A DNA stretch of 64,000 nucleotides from Erodium maritimum. Its lineage: Eukaryota > Streptophyta > Magnoliopsida > Geraniales > Geraniaceae. The translations under genes were made by a program, and so were the position numbers. The stretch spans positions 72,681,020 through 72,745,019 of the forward strand of contig OY997588.1 of assembly GCA_963921825.1 (NCBI GenBank). The letters are read 5' to 3'. Under the pieces are notes generated by a model. The model was not told the DNA's origin and did no database searches. It saw nothing but the letters and a program-made list of their open reading frames with translations. Below, in pieces: positions 11,149 to 21,779 of the stretch (positions are counted from its first letter, which is position 1; every line of letters begins with the position of its first letter).

Positions 11149-11160
11149 GCTCTGATACCA
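11149..11160 (-). other. Primer binding site, initiator Met tRNA
   Basis: The minus strand reads TGGTATCAGAGC two bases inside the LTR end. This complements the 3' end of plant initiator methionine tRNA. It fixes the element's orientation. Confidence 0.93.
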
Positions 11161-11162
11161 CT

Positions 11163-11674
11163 TGTCACGGGACCAAATTCCACTCTCTTGGATCAGTGCG
11201 GCTCACAACATTGCACAAGCCTTTTGCTAGAACTTTGCAAGCAAAGTGATCAGCCTTGACGTTGTGGAAGCGATTGTGTGTTGAGCCACGAACAAAGTAA
11301 CAAGAAAGGAAGAAGAAGACAAGTTTTGGTACTCAAGAGGTGAGCGTTTTTCAGCCTTGTATTATGAGTAAAAGAGAGCAAAAAGCAAGTAAATTACAAA
11401 GGCATTTTTGCCCCATATATATACTACTCAAAGGTGCTAAATATAGCACTTGGTTACATGAAAAAGAGGAGATTCAAATTCAAAAGGTTTGAATTTGAAT
11501 TCAAGTCTTTGAATTCAAATTCTAATGGCTATGACTTCTTCTTGGTCCATGACTGGTCCTCCTTTCTCTCATGCATGTCCCAACACCACCTTGGTCATTC
11601 TTGACTCCTAAGTTCATGCCCTATGTCCGAGCCAACATGGCATACGCACCAATTGGCCATGTCAAGACTTCTTG
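11163..11674 (-). repeat. 5' LTR, truncated
   Basis: It starts TGTCACGG like the left LTR and matches 7851-8364 with a few percent differences up to gtcaagacttcttg. The outer 181 bp, where the minus-strand LTR would begin, are gone. Their place is taken by repeats of gagccaacatggcatgc that pass into satellite. The missing part should hold the U3 promoter, so transcription is probably disabled. Confidence 0.88.
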
Positions 11675-13361
11675 CATGAGCCAACATGGCATGCATTGGC
11701 ATGAGCCAACATGGCATGCATTGGCAGACCCTTGCACAACCATGGCCAGCCTTGGCATGCCATGGCCGACCTTGGCATGCCTTGGCCGATCCTTGCACGA
11801 TCTTGGCATGCCTTGGCCGACCATGGCCGAGCCTTGGCATGCCTTGGCCGAGCCTTGCATGACCTTGGCATGCCTTGGGCTACCATCGGACAACCATGGT
11901 CGTCCTTGGTAGGCCTTGCAGGACCTTAGCATGCCTTGGCCGACCTTGGCATGCCTTGGTTGAGCCTTGCACGACCTTGGCACGCCTTAACCGACTCTTG
12001 GACTACCATGGCCGTCCTTGGCAGGCCTTGCAAGACCTTGGCAAGCCTTGCAAGACTTTGGCATGCCTTGGCCAAACCTTGCACGACCTTTACATGCCTT
12101 GGCCAACTCTTGAACAACCATGGCCAGCCTTGGCAGGCCTTGCACCACATTGGCATGCATTGGCCGAGCCTTACACTACCTTGGCATGCCTTGGCCGTTC
12201 TTGGCATCCCTTGGCCGAGCCTTGAACGAACTTGGCATGCCTTGGCCGTTCTTGGCATGCCTTGGCCGAGCCTTGCACGAACTTGGTAAGCCTTGGCCGA
12301 CAATGGCGAACCATGTCCAACCTTGGCATGCCTTGGCCGAGCCTTGCACGACCTTGGCATGCCTTGGCCAAGTCTTGCACGACCTTGGAATGCCTTGGCC
12401 GAGCCTTCCACGACCTTGGCATGCCTTGGCCGATCCTTGTCAACCATTTCCGGCTTGGCATGCCTTGGTCGAGCCTTGCACGACCTTGACATGCCTTGGC
12501 CGACCCATGGACAACCATGGCCGGCCTTGGCCGAGACTTGGTAGGCCTTGGTCGAGCCTTGCACGACCTTTTCATTCCTTGGGTGACCATTGGACAACCA
12601 TGGCCGGCCTTGGCATGCCTTGACCGAGCCTTTCACGACCTTGGATGCATTGTCCGACCCTTGGACAACCATGGCCAGCCATGGCATGCCTTGGCCAACC
12701 ATTGTCGACCTTGGTATGCCTTGGCCAACCATGGCCAACCTTGGCATGCCTTGGCCGACCCTTGGACAAACATGGCCAGATTTGGCCGAACTTTGCAAGA
12801 CCTTGGCATGCCATGGCCGACCCTTGGACAACCTTGGCCGACCTTGGCATGCCTTGGTCGAGCCTCGACAAGCCTTGTCCGAGCTCTAGCAGGCCTTGAC
12901 CGAGCCTTGCAAGACCTTGGCATGCATTGGCCGACCCTTTTCAACCATTGCCGGCCTTGGCATGCTTGGCCGATCATGGCTGCCATGGCCGACCTTGGCC
13001 GACCATGGCATGCCTTAGCCGACCCTTGGATAACAATGGCCAGCCTAGGCCGAGCATTGATATGCCTTGGACGAGCCTTGGCATGCCTTGGCCGAGCCTT
13101 TCACAACCTTGGCATGGCTTGGCCGACCCTCGGACAACCATGGCCGTCCTTGGCAGGCCTTAGCATTCCTTGGCCGACCATTGGACAACCATGGCTGTCC
13201 TTGGCATGCCTTGGCCGAGCCTCGCACGAACTTGGCATGCCTTGGCCGTTCTTGGTATGCCTTGGCCGAGCCTTGCAAAACCTTGGCATCCCTTGGCCGA
13301 CCCTCGGACAACCATGGTCGTCCTTGGCAGGCCTTGCACGACCTTGGCATGCCTTGCTCGA
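11675..13361 (+). repeat. Short-period satellite array, right block (about 1.7 kb)
   Basis: The words and orientation are the same as at 3896-7850. Near the left edge (11675-11720) the units are transitional and contain the LTR motif gagccaacatggcatgc. Long frames on both strands (for example 11926-12831 minus, 12496-13361 plus) are composition artefacts. The right edge meets copia sequence at cccactagtc. Confidence 0.92.
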
Positions 13362-14949
13362 CCCACTAGTCACTGCATTCATCTCAGCAAGACTCAGTGT
13401 CCTAAGACACCTTATGAGCTGAAAAGGATTATGTGAATCCCATGCGCCTCAGGGCAGGATCGATCATATATGCCACGACATGTGTGAGACCGGACATCTC
13501 GTAAGCCTTATGTTGTACCAGTAGACATCAGTCTAACCCGGGGAAAATATGATACTGAACTAGTCGTCGAAGGATTAGTGGACGCTAGTTTTCCAAGAAA
13601 AATCCAGATGACTTTAGAAGTCAGTCAGGATATATGTTTACGCTGAATGACAGAGCTTTAGCTGGGAGAGCGTAAAGCAAGATACCATTGCCGAATCTAC
13701 GATAGAGCCCAAGTACATGGATGCTGCACAGGCAGCTAAGGAGGCTATGTGGATTTGAAAATTCACGGCAGGGTTGGGTGTATTTAAAAACCCATCCAGC
13801 CCGGTGAATCCATTTTGCGACAACACAAGGGCCATTGCGCAAGCTAAAAGCACAGATCGCATAACAATTCCAAACATGTACACCGGCGTATCCACCTTAT
13901 CAGAGAAATACTGAACTGAGGTGAAGTGAAGATAACCTATATTGCAACAGATGATACCATATCCAACCATTTGACTAAGGTAGTGTCGCTGCCTAAACAT
14001 GTTAGACATGTAAAGTCGATGGGAACATATTGGAGTTTAGATTGGAACTAGGGCAAGTGGGAGATTGTTAGTCTTAGTGCCCGTAGTTCAATCCTAAATG
14101 TCCAAATGTATATATCATCGTTAGGAATAAAATTAAAGAGGCTTTATATTACTTATGTGTTGGAGGATGAAACTCATTGACACATATATTGAGAATGGTC
14201 AAAATCTGGACATGACCAAAACTGGGTTTTGGGTCATGTGCCCGTAAGTGAATAGGACATTATAGATCGAGACAAGGCTTGGAGTCTTGGGATTGATCAC
14301 GTCGGATAATGTTGGACATTTCCGGTATGGAAGGCTTGGAGGCGATGAGCGCATCACGGGACCTCGTTGGGAATGGTCATGGGCCATGTTCCAAGAGGCA
14401 CATGCAACCAAGGCCTATGGAACTAATTAATCAAGTCTTGATTAATTAGTACTAAGTAAGCAAGGCAAGGATTAAGGTGTTGGTGATTCACCACCTAACC
14501 CCATCTTGTCTATCCATACTTTGTCCTATTTACACCTTACTTGACACCATACTTGTCTTATGCTTTTAATTTGACAAGTTGATTAAGTTTTTTATATTTA
14601 AGTCATCTTTTTTCAACATAACAAACACAAGACAAGAATAGGAAACACAACTTTCCCTCCTCTCCCTTGCAATTTCGGCCAAGGGTGTGTTCCACCTCCA
14701 TTTTTGTGTTCTTGAGTCCTCAAGAGAAGAACTATGTGGCTTTGATTCCCATGTGGATACGTAGGCGTCTTGGAGACTCAACCCAATCATTCATTACCCG
14801 GTGTTCCTGTTTTGGTAAGAAATAGTGCTGAATTTTTCTCTTGTGAATCCATTCTTTGTTAGTTGTTTCATGATTTTAATCATCTCTTGGTTTTCATTGA
14901 CTTTCCGCTGCGAGTTGGTTCATCTCCAACCCTACCTCGAGACCCAACA
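13362..14949 (+). mobile_element. Ty1/copia 3' fragment with internally deleted LTR
   Basis: Sequence 13362-14040 corresponds to the C-terminal RT and RNase H end of the copia element at 43333-51763. Recognisable pieces are LSKTQCPKTPYELKR and GYMFTLNDRALAGRA. It carries many stops. A polypurine tract, aagtgggagat, ends at 14065. The LTR follows, from TGTTAG at 14066 to CCCAACA at 14949. At 884 bp it is about 800 bp shorter than its 1688 bp relatives; the join lies at about 14161, between gtgttgga and ggatgaaactc. Confidence 0.88.
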
Positions 14950-15092
14950 CATTGTTCCATCGACCAGAGGTTGTTAACCTTGGAGACCTGATGAAGTTAT
15001 GAGTACGACCGGGCGTGAGAGGTACTCGGTCCTCTGGATTTTCAAGGGCCGCCGAGGGCACACCGGACACCACGCGACCGGCGGTGCTCTTC
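14950..15092 (+). rRNA. 26S rRNA gene fragment, degenerate
   Basis: The stretch contains strings known from the plant 25S/26S rRNA 3' half: gttatgagtacgaccgggcg, ggtactcggtcct, ggattttcaagggccgcc and gcggtgctctt. It begins immediately after the copia LTR and is only about 140 bp with scattered changes. It is a displaced fragment and not a functional rRNA gene. Confidence 0.8.
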
Positions 15093-15128
15093 CTAGGAAC
15101 CAACACCCTTTGTGGTTCCTGGGCACGA

Positions 15129-15373
15129 CATGCGGTGCTCTTATTTGTGTACCTGATTAGAACCGACGCAATTAAGAGCACACACTCTTAGTTGTGTACC
15201 CTATTAGTACCAACGCAAATAGGAGCACACACTCTTACTTAAACACCCGAATTGGACCGATCCAACTATGAGCACACTCTTAGTTGAAAACCCAAATAGG
15301 TCTGACGTAATTATGAACATACGATCATGCTTGTGTACCCGAGTAGAAACGACACAACTAAGAGCACACGCTC
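15129..15373 (+). repeat. 47-bp minisatellite, about five copies
   Basis: The word gagcaca (or gaacata) recurs at 15176, 15223, 15270, 15315 and 15362, spacings of 47, 47, 45 and 47. Each unit continues cactcttagttgtgtaccc and ends near gacgcaa. The first unit starts gcggtgctctt (15132), the same string that ends the rDNA fragment 50 bp earlier. Confidence 0.85.
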
Positions 15374-15996
15374 TGTTATGGGCCGTACGGACCGGTACAA
15401 GGTGGGATAAAGCCCGCCAAAGCTGTTGGTCGAGTACTCTTAGTCGGCTAGGGTTTTAATTTAGTTGTTTTCTTTTAATCAATGTTCCTTATTTTAATTG
15501 GTTTCCTTTTAAGTAATGTCTTTTAGTTCAAGTTGTAGTAGGATTTGGTAAGTTGGGTAGTTTACAAACAATGTCATGTTAGAATCGGGAAACTTCCGTG
15601 GTTATTTAAACCATGAGAGAATAAGAAATAAATAGACTGAGAATTACAATAAATTGTTTGGTCTCTACGAGGTTTTCGAGTTCTCTCTTAACTAGATCAT
15701 ATTTGGCACTATAACGCGATCCAGAAGTCAGGATCATAACAAGTGGTATCAGAGTCGAGCGTTATGGAGCCATCGAAGTCATTGGAGCAATAAAATGCTC
15801 AAGAAACCGACATACTCTATAAAGACGTTCAACAACTAAAACTGCAGTAGCGTCCGAAGACCCCGTTACAATAGAGAAACACTGAGAGCTAGGGCAGAGC
15901 CGACCCATTACCGTAGAGGTGTGATGGTGAAGTATGGACTCTCTCGAGGTACCAGCGTGCGTTGTCCTCCCTGGATGGATTGATATAATAGGGCTG
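15374..15996 (+). mobile_element. LTR (368 bp) with PBS and a gag leader remnant
   Basis: An LTR runs from TGTTATG (15374) to CATAACA (15741), a perfect 7-bp terminal inverted repeat. Two bases later TGGTATCAGAGTCGAG (15744 on) forms an initiator-Met tRNA primer site, so this is a 5' LTR in plus orientation. An ATG at 15764 starts a short frame, MEPSKSLEQ, followed by stops, as in decayed gag. No matching 3' LTR is seen in the window. Confidence 0.75.
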
Positions 15997-16254
15997 CTAG
16001 AACGCGAGAGTGTTGGCCTCCGAGATGATAGGAGAGTACCGTGTCAAGACTTGGTGGAACCACTGCCACCTTACGTCTACTAGGGCGGTGTTGTTAGTGG
16101 ACCCCCAGTGGACCACGAACTCCTCATTGAGCGAGGAAAGGATGTTTGACACTCCCCGCCATTGTATGATACGCCCCTTCGAGACGTGAGGAACCCTCGA
16201 ACTCCAAGTCCTAATCCATGTCAATCTGAGTCCGTCATCGCCCACTGACTCCAC
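15997..16254 (-). pseudogene. Possible Ty3 pol C-terminal fragment, antisense
   Basis: The minus-strand frame includes SKGRIIQWRGV, EEFVVHWGSTNNTAL and WFHQVLTRYSP. It resembles the chromodomain-like tail of some Ty3 integrases, which has a VxW, then a Trp-rich segment and a Phe/Pro end. The match is by pattern only. Its direction is opposite to the LTR at 15374, so the two do not belong to one intact element. Confidence 0.4.
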
Positions 16255-16989
16255 GGCCTATTGGGTCACCAATCCTCGCCGACCCACCCGCTACTAGATC
16301 CTTGTCAAACGGCCCGAGCATTCCATCTGCATCTCGGCCCAATGATACATCAGTTTGGACCATTAATAGCTTAGCCTGACCCTACCTCATGGCCCAAACC
16401 CTCCGTGTGGGTTTTTCCTCCGCCCAAGAACCCTAGGATCCTATCGTTGTTCCCACCGCCACGGACCCTAGCTCCCATCCTGGTATGGAGAGGTCTCCTG
16501 CCTCTTCGTGATGGTTGTCGTGCCACTCTAGCCTCTAGTCTCACCGCCAAGGCCCCAACACCGACCTTGACGGGCCAGAGTTGGTCTTTCTGTCTACCCC
16601 TATTTTATACCTCGGGTCGTCGGCAACTGCATCCCCCAATCTGGCGAGGAGGTCTGCCGAGCCTTCGGGTTCCCAGTCACTCAGTCTCGCCATGGTCGGG
16701 GCCTCGGTCCCAGACACCGCGATCAAGATCCCTCGTCAGCCCCGACACGCATCCACGCCTCCTGATGGTCGTTCCATAGGATAATCCACGTTGTTGTTGT
16801 GACGGTGAAAACCAGACCATCCCCTGTCGCCGAGTCAACTCCAAAAAGGTTTATCGCCAAAAACGTCATGGGGGATCCACCATGTGAGTCGGAGAACGGG
16901 ATCCCTAATGTGTTACTGTTGTTCGAGATCGGTGTAGAAATCATTGGAGCCTCAACGTTGCCGTTGTCCATCGAAAATCGAAGAACGCA
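16255..16989. other. GC-rich sequence without recognised gene
   Basis: Frames exist on both strands (for example 16405-16779 plus, 16723-16989 minus) but show no domain that I recognise. The composition suggests decayed coding or captured sequence. Confidence 0.4.
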
Positions 16990-17316
16990 GTGATCTGCTA
17001 CAAACCCTAGCCGCTTGAGAAGAGGAAGTGTAGGCGAGAACTTATCGAACTCATCAGAATCCAAACTGAAATCGGACGATTTCTTCACCACCTTCGCCTC
17101 TTTCCAACGCGCTGTGAACTGAGAAATAGTATCGCCGGCCAGATCGAGCGAACCCACCGTCACGACCTGCTTCAGAGGGAAGCTGAAAGCGACGGGTCAT
17201 GCAACTGCCTAGAAGAAGCCTGAGGGATTTCGAGAATGAGAGACAATCGAAGCTCTATTCGTCACCGGATTGATCAATAGGCAAAGCCCGCCATAGCCGA
17301 AGCCTATAGTCTCCAT
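16990..17316 (-). pseudogene. Fragment resembling the Mpv17/PMP22 family N-terminus
   Basis: From an ATG at 17316 the minus strand reads METIGFGYGGLCLLINP, then two stops. It continues FPLKQVVTVGSLDLAGDTI, SQFTARWKEAK and later LPLLKRLGFVADH. The LKQ...T.GSL...GDTI.Q pattern matches the start of plant Mpv17/PMP22 membrane proteins of mitochondria or peroxisomes. The transmembrane segments that should follow are absent. This is at most a captured first-exon fragment; the assignment comes from memory of the family pattern. Confidence 0.4.
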
Positions 17317-17570
17317 TTTCAGATGGCGCTCTAAAATATTTGTTATTGAGATTTATCTATCATATTCTTTGATTATAGTAATTTACTGACAAATTTTATA
17401 ATATTTCGTAAAATGTACATACTTAATTAAGCAGTTGAGGAATGAATGTGTTGAAAATAAAAATATGATTTTAGAATATTTCGTGATGTTCACAAACCTA
17501 ATTAAGCGATTGAGGAATGAATGCATTGAAAATAAAAAAACACGATTATAAAGAAGAAAAAAGAGGAGCT
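17317..17570. other. AT-rich spacer
   Basis: It contains two related short stretches ending in taattaagc(a/g)(a/g)ttgaggaatgaatg (near 17424 and 17500). No gene is seen. Confidence 0.5.
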
Positions 17571-17716
17571 AGACTATGCTGAGGAGAAATCTAATAGAAA
17601 CTCCTCTTATCCTAAAAACTGTGTGAATCAATCCTAATCATACACCATTGAGATCCAACATTCACCATAATGACACATCATCACCCAAATCCCACCATAA
17701 ACTAACGCCACTTTCT

Positions 17717-19419
17717 TGTTGGGTCTCGAGGTAGGGTTGGAGATGAACCAACTCGCAGCGGAAAATCAATAAAAACCAAGAGACGATTAAAACCATGAAA
17801 CAACTAACAAAGAGTGGATTCACAAGACAAAAATTCACATGGGAATCAAAGCCACGTAGTTCTTACCAAAACAAGAACACCGGGTAACGAATGATTGGCT
17901 TGAGTCTCCAAGACTCCTACGTATCCACATGGGAATCAAAGCCACGTAGTTCTTCTCTTTGAGGACTCAAGAACACAAAAATGGAGGTGGGAGCTTGCCA
18001 AACCCGAAATTGCAATGGAAGGGGGGGAGAAGTTGTGTTTCCTATTCTTGTCTTGTGTTTGTTATGTTGAAAAAAGATGACTTAAACATAACAAAACCCA
18101 TACTTGTCCAACTAAAGGCATGGGACAAGTATGGTTTCAAGTAAGGTGTAAATAGGACAAAGTATGGCTAGACAAGATTGGGTTAGGTAGTGAATCACCA
18201 ACACCTTAATCCTTTTCTTCCTTACTTAGTACTAATTAATCAAGACTTGATTAATTAGTTCCATGGGTCTTGGTTGCATGAGCCTTTCATGGGCCTCTTG
18301 GAACATGGCCTGTGGCCATTTCCAACGAGGTCCCGTGATTCGCTCATCGCCTCCAAGCCTTCCATACCGGAAATGTCCAACATTATCCGACGCGATCAAT
18401 CCCAAGACTCCAAGCCTTGTCTCGATCCGTAAAGTCCTATTCACTTACGGGCACATGACCCAAAACCCAGTTTTGGTCATGTCCCGAGACAACTCCCTTT
18501 TGGCCATTCTCCATAAATGTGTCAATGAGTTTCATCCTCCGGTGTGACCCTTAGGTTTATGCATGTCAATAGATCAACGTAAAATCTCATTTTACTTGAT
18601 CCTATTTAAGTGGCAACTAAAGAGACTTTAGTATTTCCTGACACTGCATAACGAATCGACCCTATCGATTCTAACCTTTCCGTCATCCCTGTCATTATCC
18701 TTTTCTCTCTGATATCCTGATTGAGATAAGGCATAGAGCCGTCATCCTTATTATTCTAAATCACTGTTCCTTGATATGTGAGATGACTGAAGATATGATA
18801 CCCAGTATCATGTGCATGGCCATGCTATTCTTTCAGTCACTCTCGATCAAGCGGCCGAGAACCGATATCTTTCCCATACCTCAGTATGAGGGATAAATCC
18901 CTTAGCCGTCTTTCGTGTCACTCATGTAGCCCGTCCCCAAGCCAATCCTGGCCGTTATGGAAGCCCTGTTACGGACAACGTTAGGCTTAGGTCAAACTCA
19001 GTTGTTGACTACATAGCGATCACAAAGACTCATTGGTCTAAGGATACATGACAAGCTACGATACTGAATATGTTCATGACTTAATCTATGGCACATATTC
19101 AGGGCGGGTCGTCCAATATCATGTCCCACATGATATCTATGATCAGACTCTGGAATCCTATTCCAATGACTAACAGAACGTAAGACATAAAGAGCCATCT
19201 TTCATACTAGTCGCTTCTAGTAAAGCTTTGTTGACTAGGGACCCATCGAGTGTGATCTATCTCGATCTATGGTTCTATTCGCATGGTGGGCATAGATCAG
19301 AGCACACATCGATATACTACTCCAACACATAAGTAATATAAAGCCGCTTTAATTTTATTGATAACGATGATATATACATTTGGACATTTAGGATTGAACT
19401 ACGGGCACTAAGACTAACA
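17717..19419 (-). mobile_element. Copia solo LTR (1703 bp)
   Basis: The sequence runs TGTTGGGTCTCGAGG to CTAAGACTAACA and matches the LTRs of the element at 43333-51763. The target duplication tttct is perfect (17712-17716 and 19420-19424). The undisturbed site can be read in the other foldback element near 22950-22980, in inverted form, which confirms the insertion point. Both LTR ends are present without internal sequence, so it arose by LTR-LTR recombination. Confidence 0.96.
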
Positions 19420-19791
19420 TTTCTTCCTTTCCCACACAAGCAAGGGCATAATTGTAATAGCATGGTGTCATGTGGACAAGTGTCCATTATTTTTTTCAAC
19501 AATTGACTAATTTAATCATTCCCGCTTCGTTTAAACTCCGATTAGCTTCAAACTTGCGCCAATATTTTTCTTTTTCCAAGGGCCTTAAATCAAGATCAGT
19601 CATGAATATATTTTGAAGCACGAAAATAAAAAGTTATATTGGTGTGATAAAAACAATGTTGAGTGTTGATAAATCTTCACTAATAATTTTTTTATATCGG
19701 GGTATCAAAATAGTGCTAAATGTTGATAAAAAAGCATGTATTGGGGTGATAAAAAACAGATAATGAGGTGATAAAAATCATGTTCAATTAA

Positions 19792-20640
19792 AAATAAGGG
19801 TGATAAACTAGAGTTTAGTGTTGATAAAAAAACATGTGATGGGATGATAAAAACATATGTAATTTAATGATAAACAGTGTTTAGTGTTGATAAAACTAGT
19901 GCTTAGTGTTCATAAAAAAATGTGATGATGTGATAAAAATCATGGTCGATTTTGGAAAATGAGGTGATAAAACTAGTGTTCAGTGTTGATAAACACAGTG
20001 TATAGTGTTGATAAACCCAGTGTATAGTGTTGATAAAAATTACCCAGACTTATTTTTTTTTAAATCAGCCCCGAAATAAGGGTGATAACCTAGAGTTTAG
20101 TGTTGATAAAAAACATGTGATGGGATGATAAAAACACATGTAATTTAATGATAAACATAGTGTAGTGTTGATAAAACTAGTGCTTAGTGTTCATAAAAAA
20201 ACATGTGATGATGTGATAAAATCATGTTCGATTTTGGAAAATGAGGTGATAAAACTAGTGTTCAGTGTTGATAAACTCAGTGTATAGTGTTGATAAACCC
20301 AGTGTATAGTGTTGATAAAAATTACCCAGACTTAACTTTTTTAAAAAAAAATCAGCCCCGAAATAAGGGTGATAACCTAGAGTTTAGTGTTGATAAAGAA
20401 ACATGTGATGAGATGATAAAAACACATGTAATTTGATGATAAACATAGTGTTTAGTGTTGATAAAATTAGTGCTTAGTGTTCATAAAAAAACATGTGATG
20501 ATGTGATAAAAATCATGTTCGATTTTGGAAAATAAGGTGATAAAACTAGTGTATAGTGTTGATAAACCCAGTGTATATTGTTGATAAACCCAGTGTATAG
20601 TGTTGATAAAAATTACCCATGCTTAACTTTCTAAAAAAAT
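19792..20640 (+). repeat. Tandem array of a 281-285 bp unit, three copies
   Basis: Units begin aaataagggtgataa at about 19792, 20073 and 20358. Each contains many short words, gtgttgataaa and gtgataaaa. Each ends with acccagtgtatagtgttgat, an acttaact tract and cagccccg. This forms a higher-order repeat inside the foldback element. Confidence 0.88.
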
Positions 20641-20970
20641 CAGCCCCGAAATAATTTTTTTTTCGTGCTTCAAAATATATTCATGACTGATCTTGATAGA
20701 AAGCCCTTAAAAAAACAAAACTAATGGCGCAAGTTTGAAGCCAATCGGAGTTCAAACGAAGTGGGAAAAATTAAATTAGTGAATTGGTAAAAAAAAAATA
20801 TGATGGTTTTACTAAAAAGCCCTTACTACTTACTAAAAAGTGCTGTTTTTTTGCAGTCAACAAATCAATTACATCTCATCCATCCATTCTTAAAATGGAT
20901 GGATTGGATTGGTTCACACGGTTTTTACGTTAAATAGTGGTTTCTATTTGATTTTTCCTCCGACTATGCC

Positions 20971-21544
20971 ACCAATAAAATGAAGCTCCTTCTAGCTTAT
21001 ATATTTTACTCTAGCATCTCGGCTCATCAACGCTGCTCTTAATTAGGAAACAGAAATGCAAACAATCCAATCAAAGGAAGACACGCGGCCACGTCGAGGT
21101 AATTAACTTCACTAACTTATTTTAAACGCACCGGTAACTTGGGGGCACATCATCCACTGCATAATCACTGAGCCACTAGCAGTAACCCATTGAAGGTTAT
21201 TTTTTGCTGGTTTGTGAAACTATAGCTACTCAGTTTTATGTTTGCATGGAATGTTACTTTCTATGTTCATGGGCATGTGATAAGAAAAAATATTTACTTT
21301 ATATTTTTTTTGCATATATGAGTAGCTTTATAGCATGCATAAGTGTTACTTGAGTTATTTATGATCTCAAATTTAACCTGATACGAAAGAATTGTCTGAT
21401 AATTTTTATACAAATAGTATGTTTTTTTAACAAAACTTCACTTCCATACGACTTGATTTAGTTCCTTCATGCATTTCATTTCTTGGGTCTCAATTCGATT
21501 CCTCAACTGTTTTCAGATGGCATAACTAGACAAGCAATCTACAA
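20971..21544. other. Spacer between two foldback elements
   Basis: It is an AT-rich single-copy-like sequence. No gene, RNA gene or repeat is recognised apart from the pseudogene that follows. Confidence 0.5.
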
Positions 21545-21740
21545 CGACCCAGGTTCAGAATTTCTGGTGAGACGAGGAAGATGAACATGAGGATTTAGAT
21601 GGCGCAGGGTCCAACTTTATGAGCCGGATGAGGGGTAGAGGAGAGGGATATAGGGAGAAGAAGGTGGGTTTTAGGGAATTGGCTCAGACAATTGAGAGGT
21701 TCGGGGAGATTTTTGAAAGGGTAAAAGGTGCTAAGTAGTG
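21545..21740 (+). pseudogene. Trihelix-family transcription factor fragment
   Basis: One frame reads DEEDEHEDLDGAG then FMSRMRGR and GFRELAQTIERFGEIFERV followed by KGAK and a stop. The acidic stretch followed by FRELA..IERFGE.YERVEGAK is typical of the C-terminal half of ASIL-type trihelix proteins. The DNA-binding trihelix itself and the rest of the tail are absent. The first codons contain a TGA. It lies just upstream of the second foldback element. Confidence 0.5.
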
Positions 21741-21779
21741 GTAGATGATATAGTCAGAGAAACAGAGTATGTGCCTGAA

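Larger units (their letters stand above)
7851..11674 (-). mobile_element. Non-autonomous Ty3/gypsy element (gag-protease only), minus strand
   Basis: Reading the minus strand: truncated 5' LTR (11163-11674), PBS, gag, protease, a 3' coding remnant with a duplicated module, polypurine tract, and a complete 3' LTR (7851-8545). RT, RNase H and integrase are absent, so the element would depend on an autonomous relative. Its protease and gag are clearly related to, but well diverged from, those at 1-3895. Satellite flanks both sides. A target duplication cannot be tested because the outer end of the right LTR is missing. Confidence 0.85.
17581..20960. mobile_element. Mutator-like foldback element, left copy
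   Basis: The ends are gaggagaaatc on the left and gatttttcctc on the right, which are inverted. They are flanked by agactatgct (17571-17580) and cgactatgcc (20961-20970), an 8-of-10 target duplication. Long subterminal arms share ccgcttcgttt..aactccgatt, cttgcgcca and attttgaagcacg. A tandem array fills the middle. A 1703 bp copia solo LTR splits it, leaving about 1.67 kb of element. No transposase is seen. TSD length and long TIRs suggest a MULE-derived MITE. Confidence 0.8.

Noticed and set aside
11149..11160. tRNA gene suggested by tggtatcagagc
   Set aside because: It is only the complement of a tRNA 3' end next to an LTR, i.e. a primer binding site. The same holds at 15744 and 50063.
3896..13361. 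CRISPR-like array
   Set aside because: Repeats are degenerate, adjacent and without unique spacers of constant length, and the genome is a plant nuclear one.
14950..15092. Functional rRNA gene
   Set aside because: Only about 140 bp of a roughly 3.4 kb gene is present, with several substitutions.
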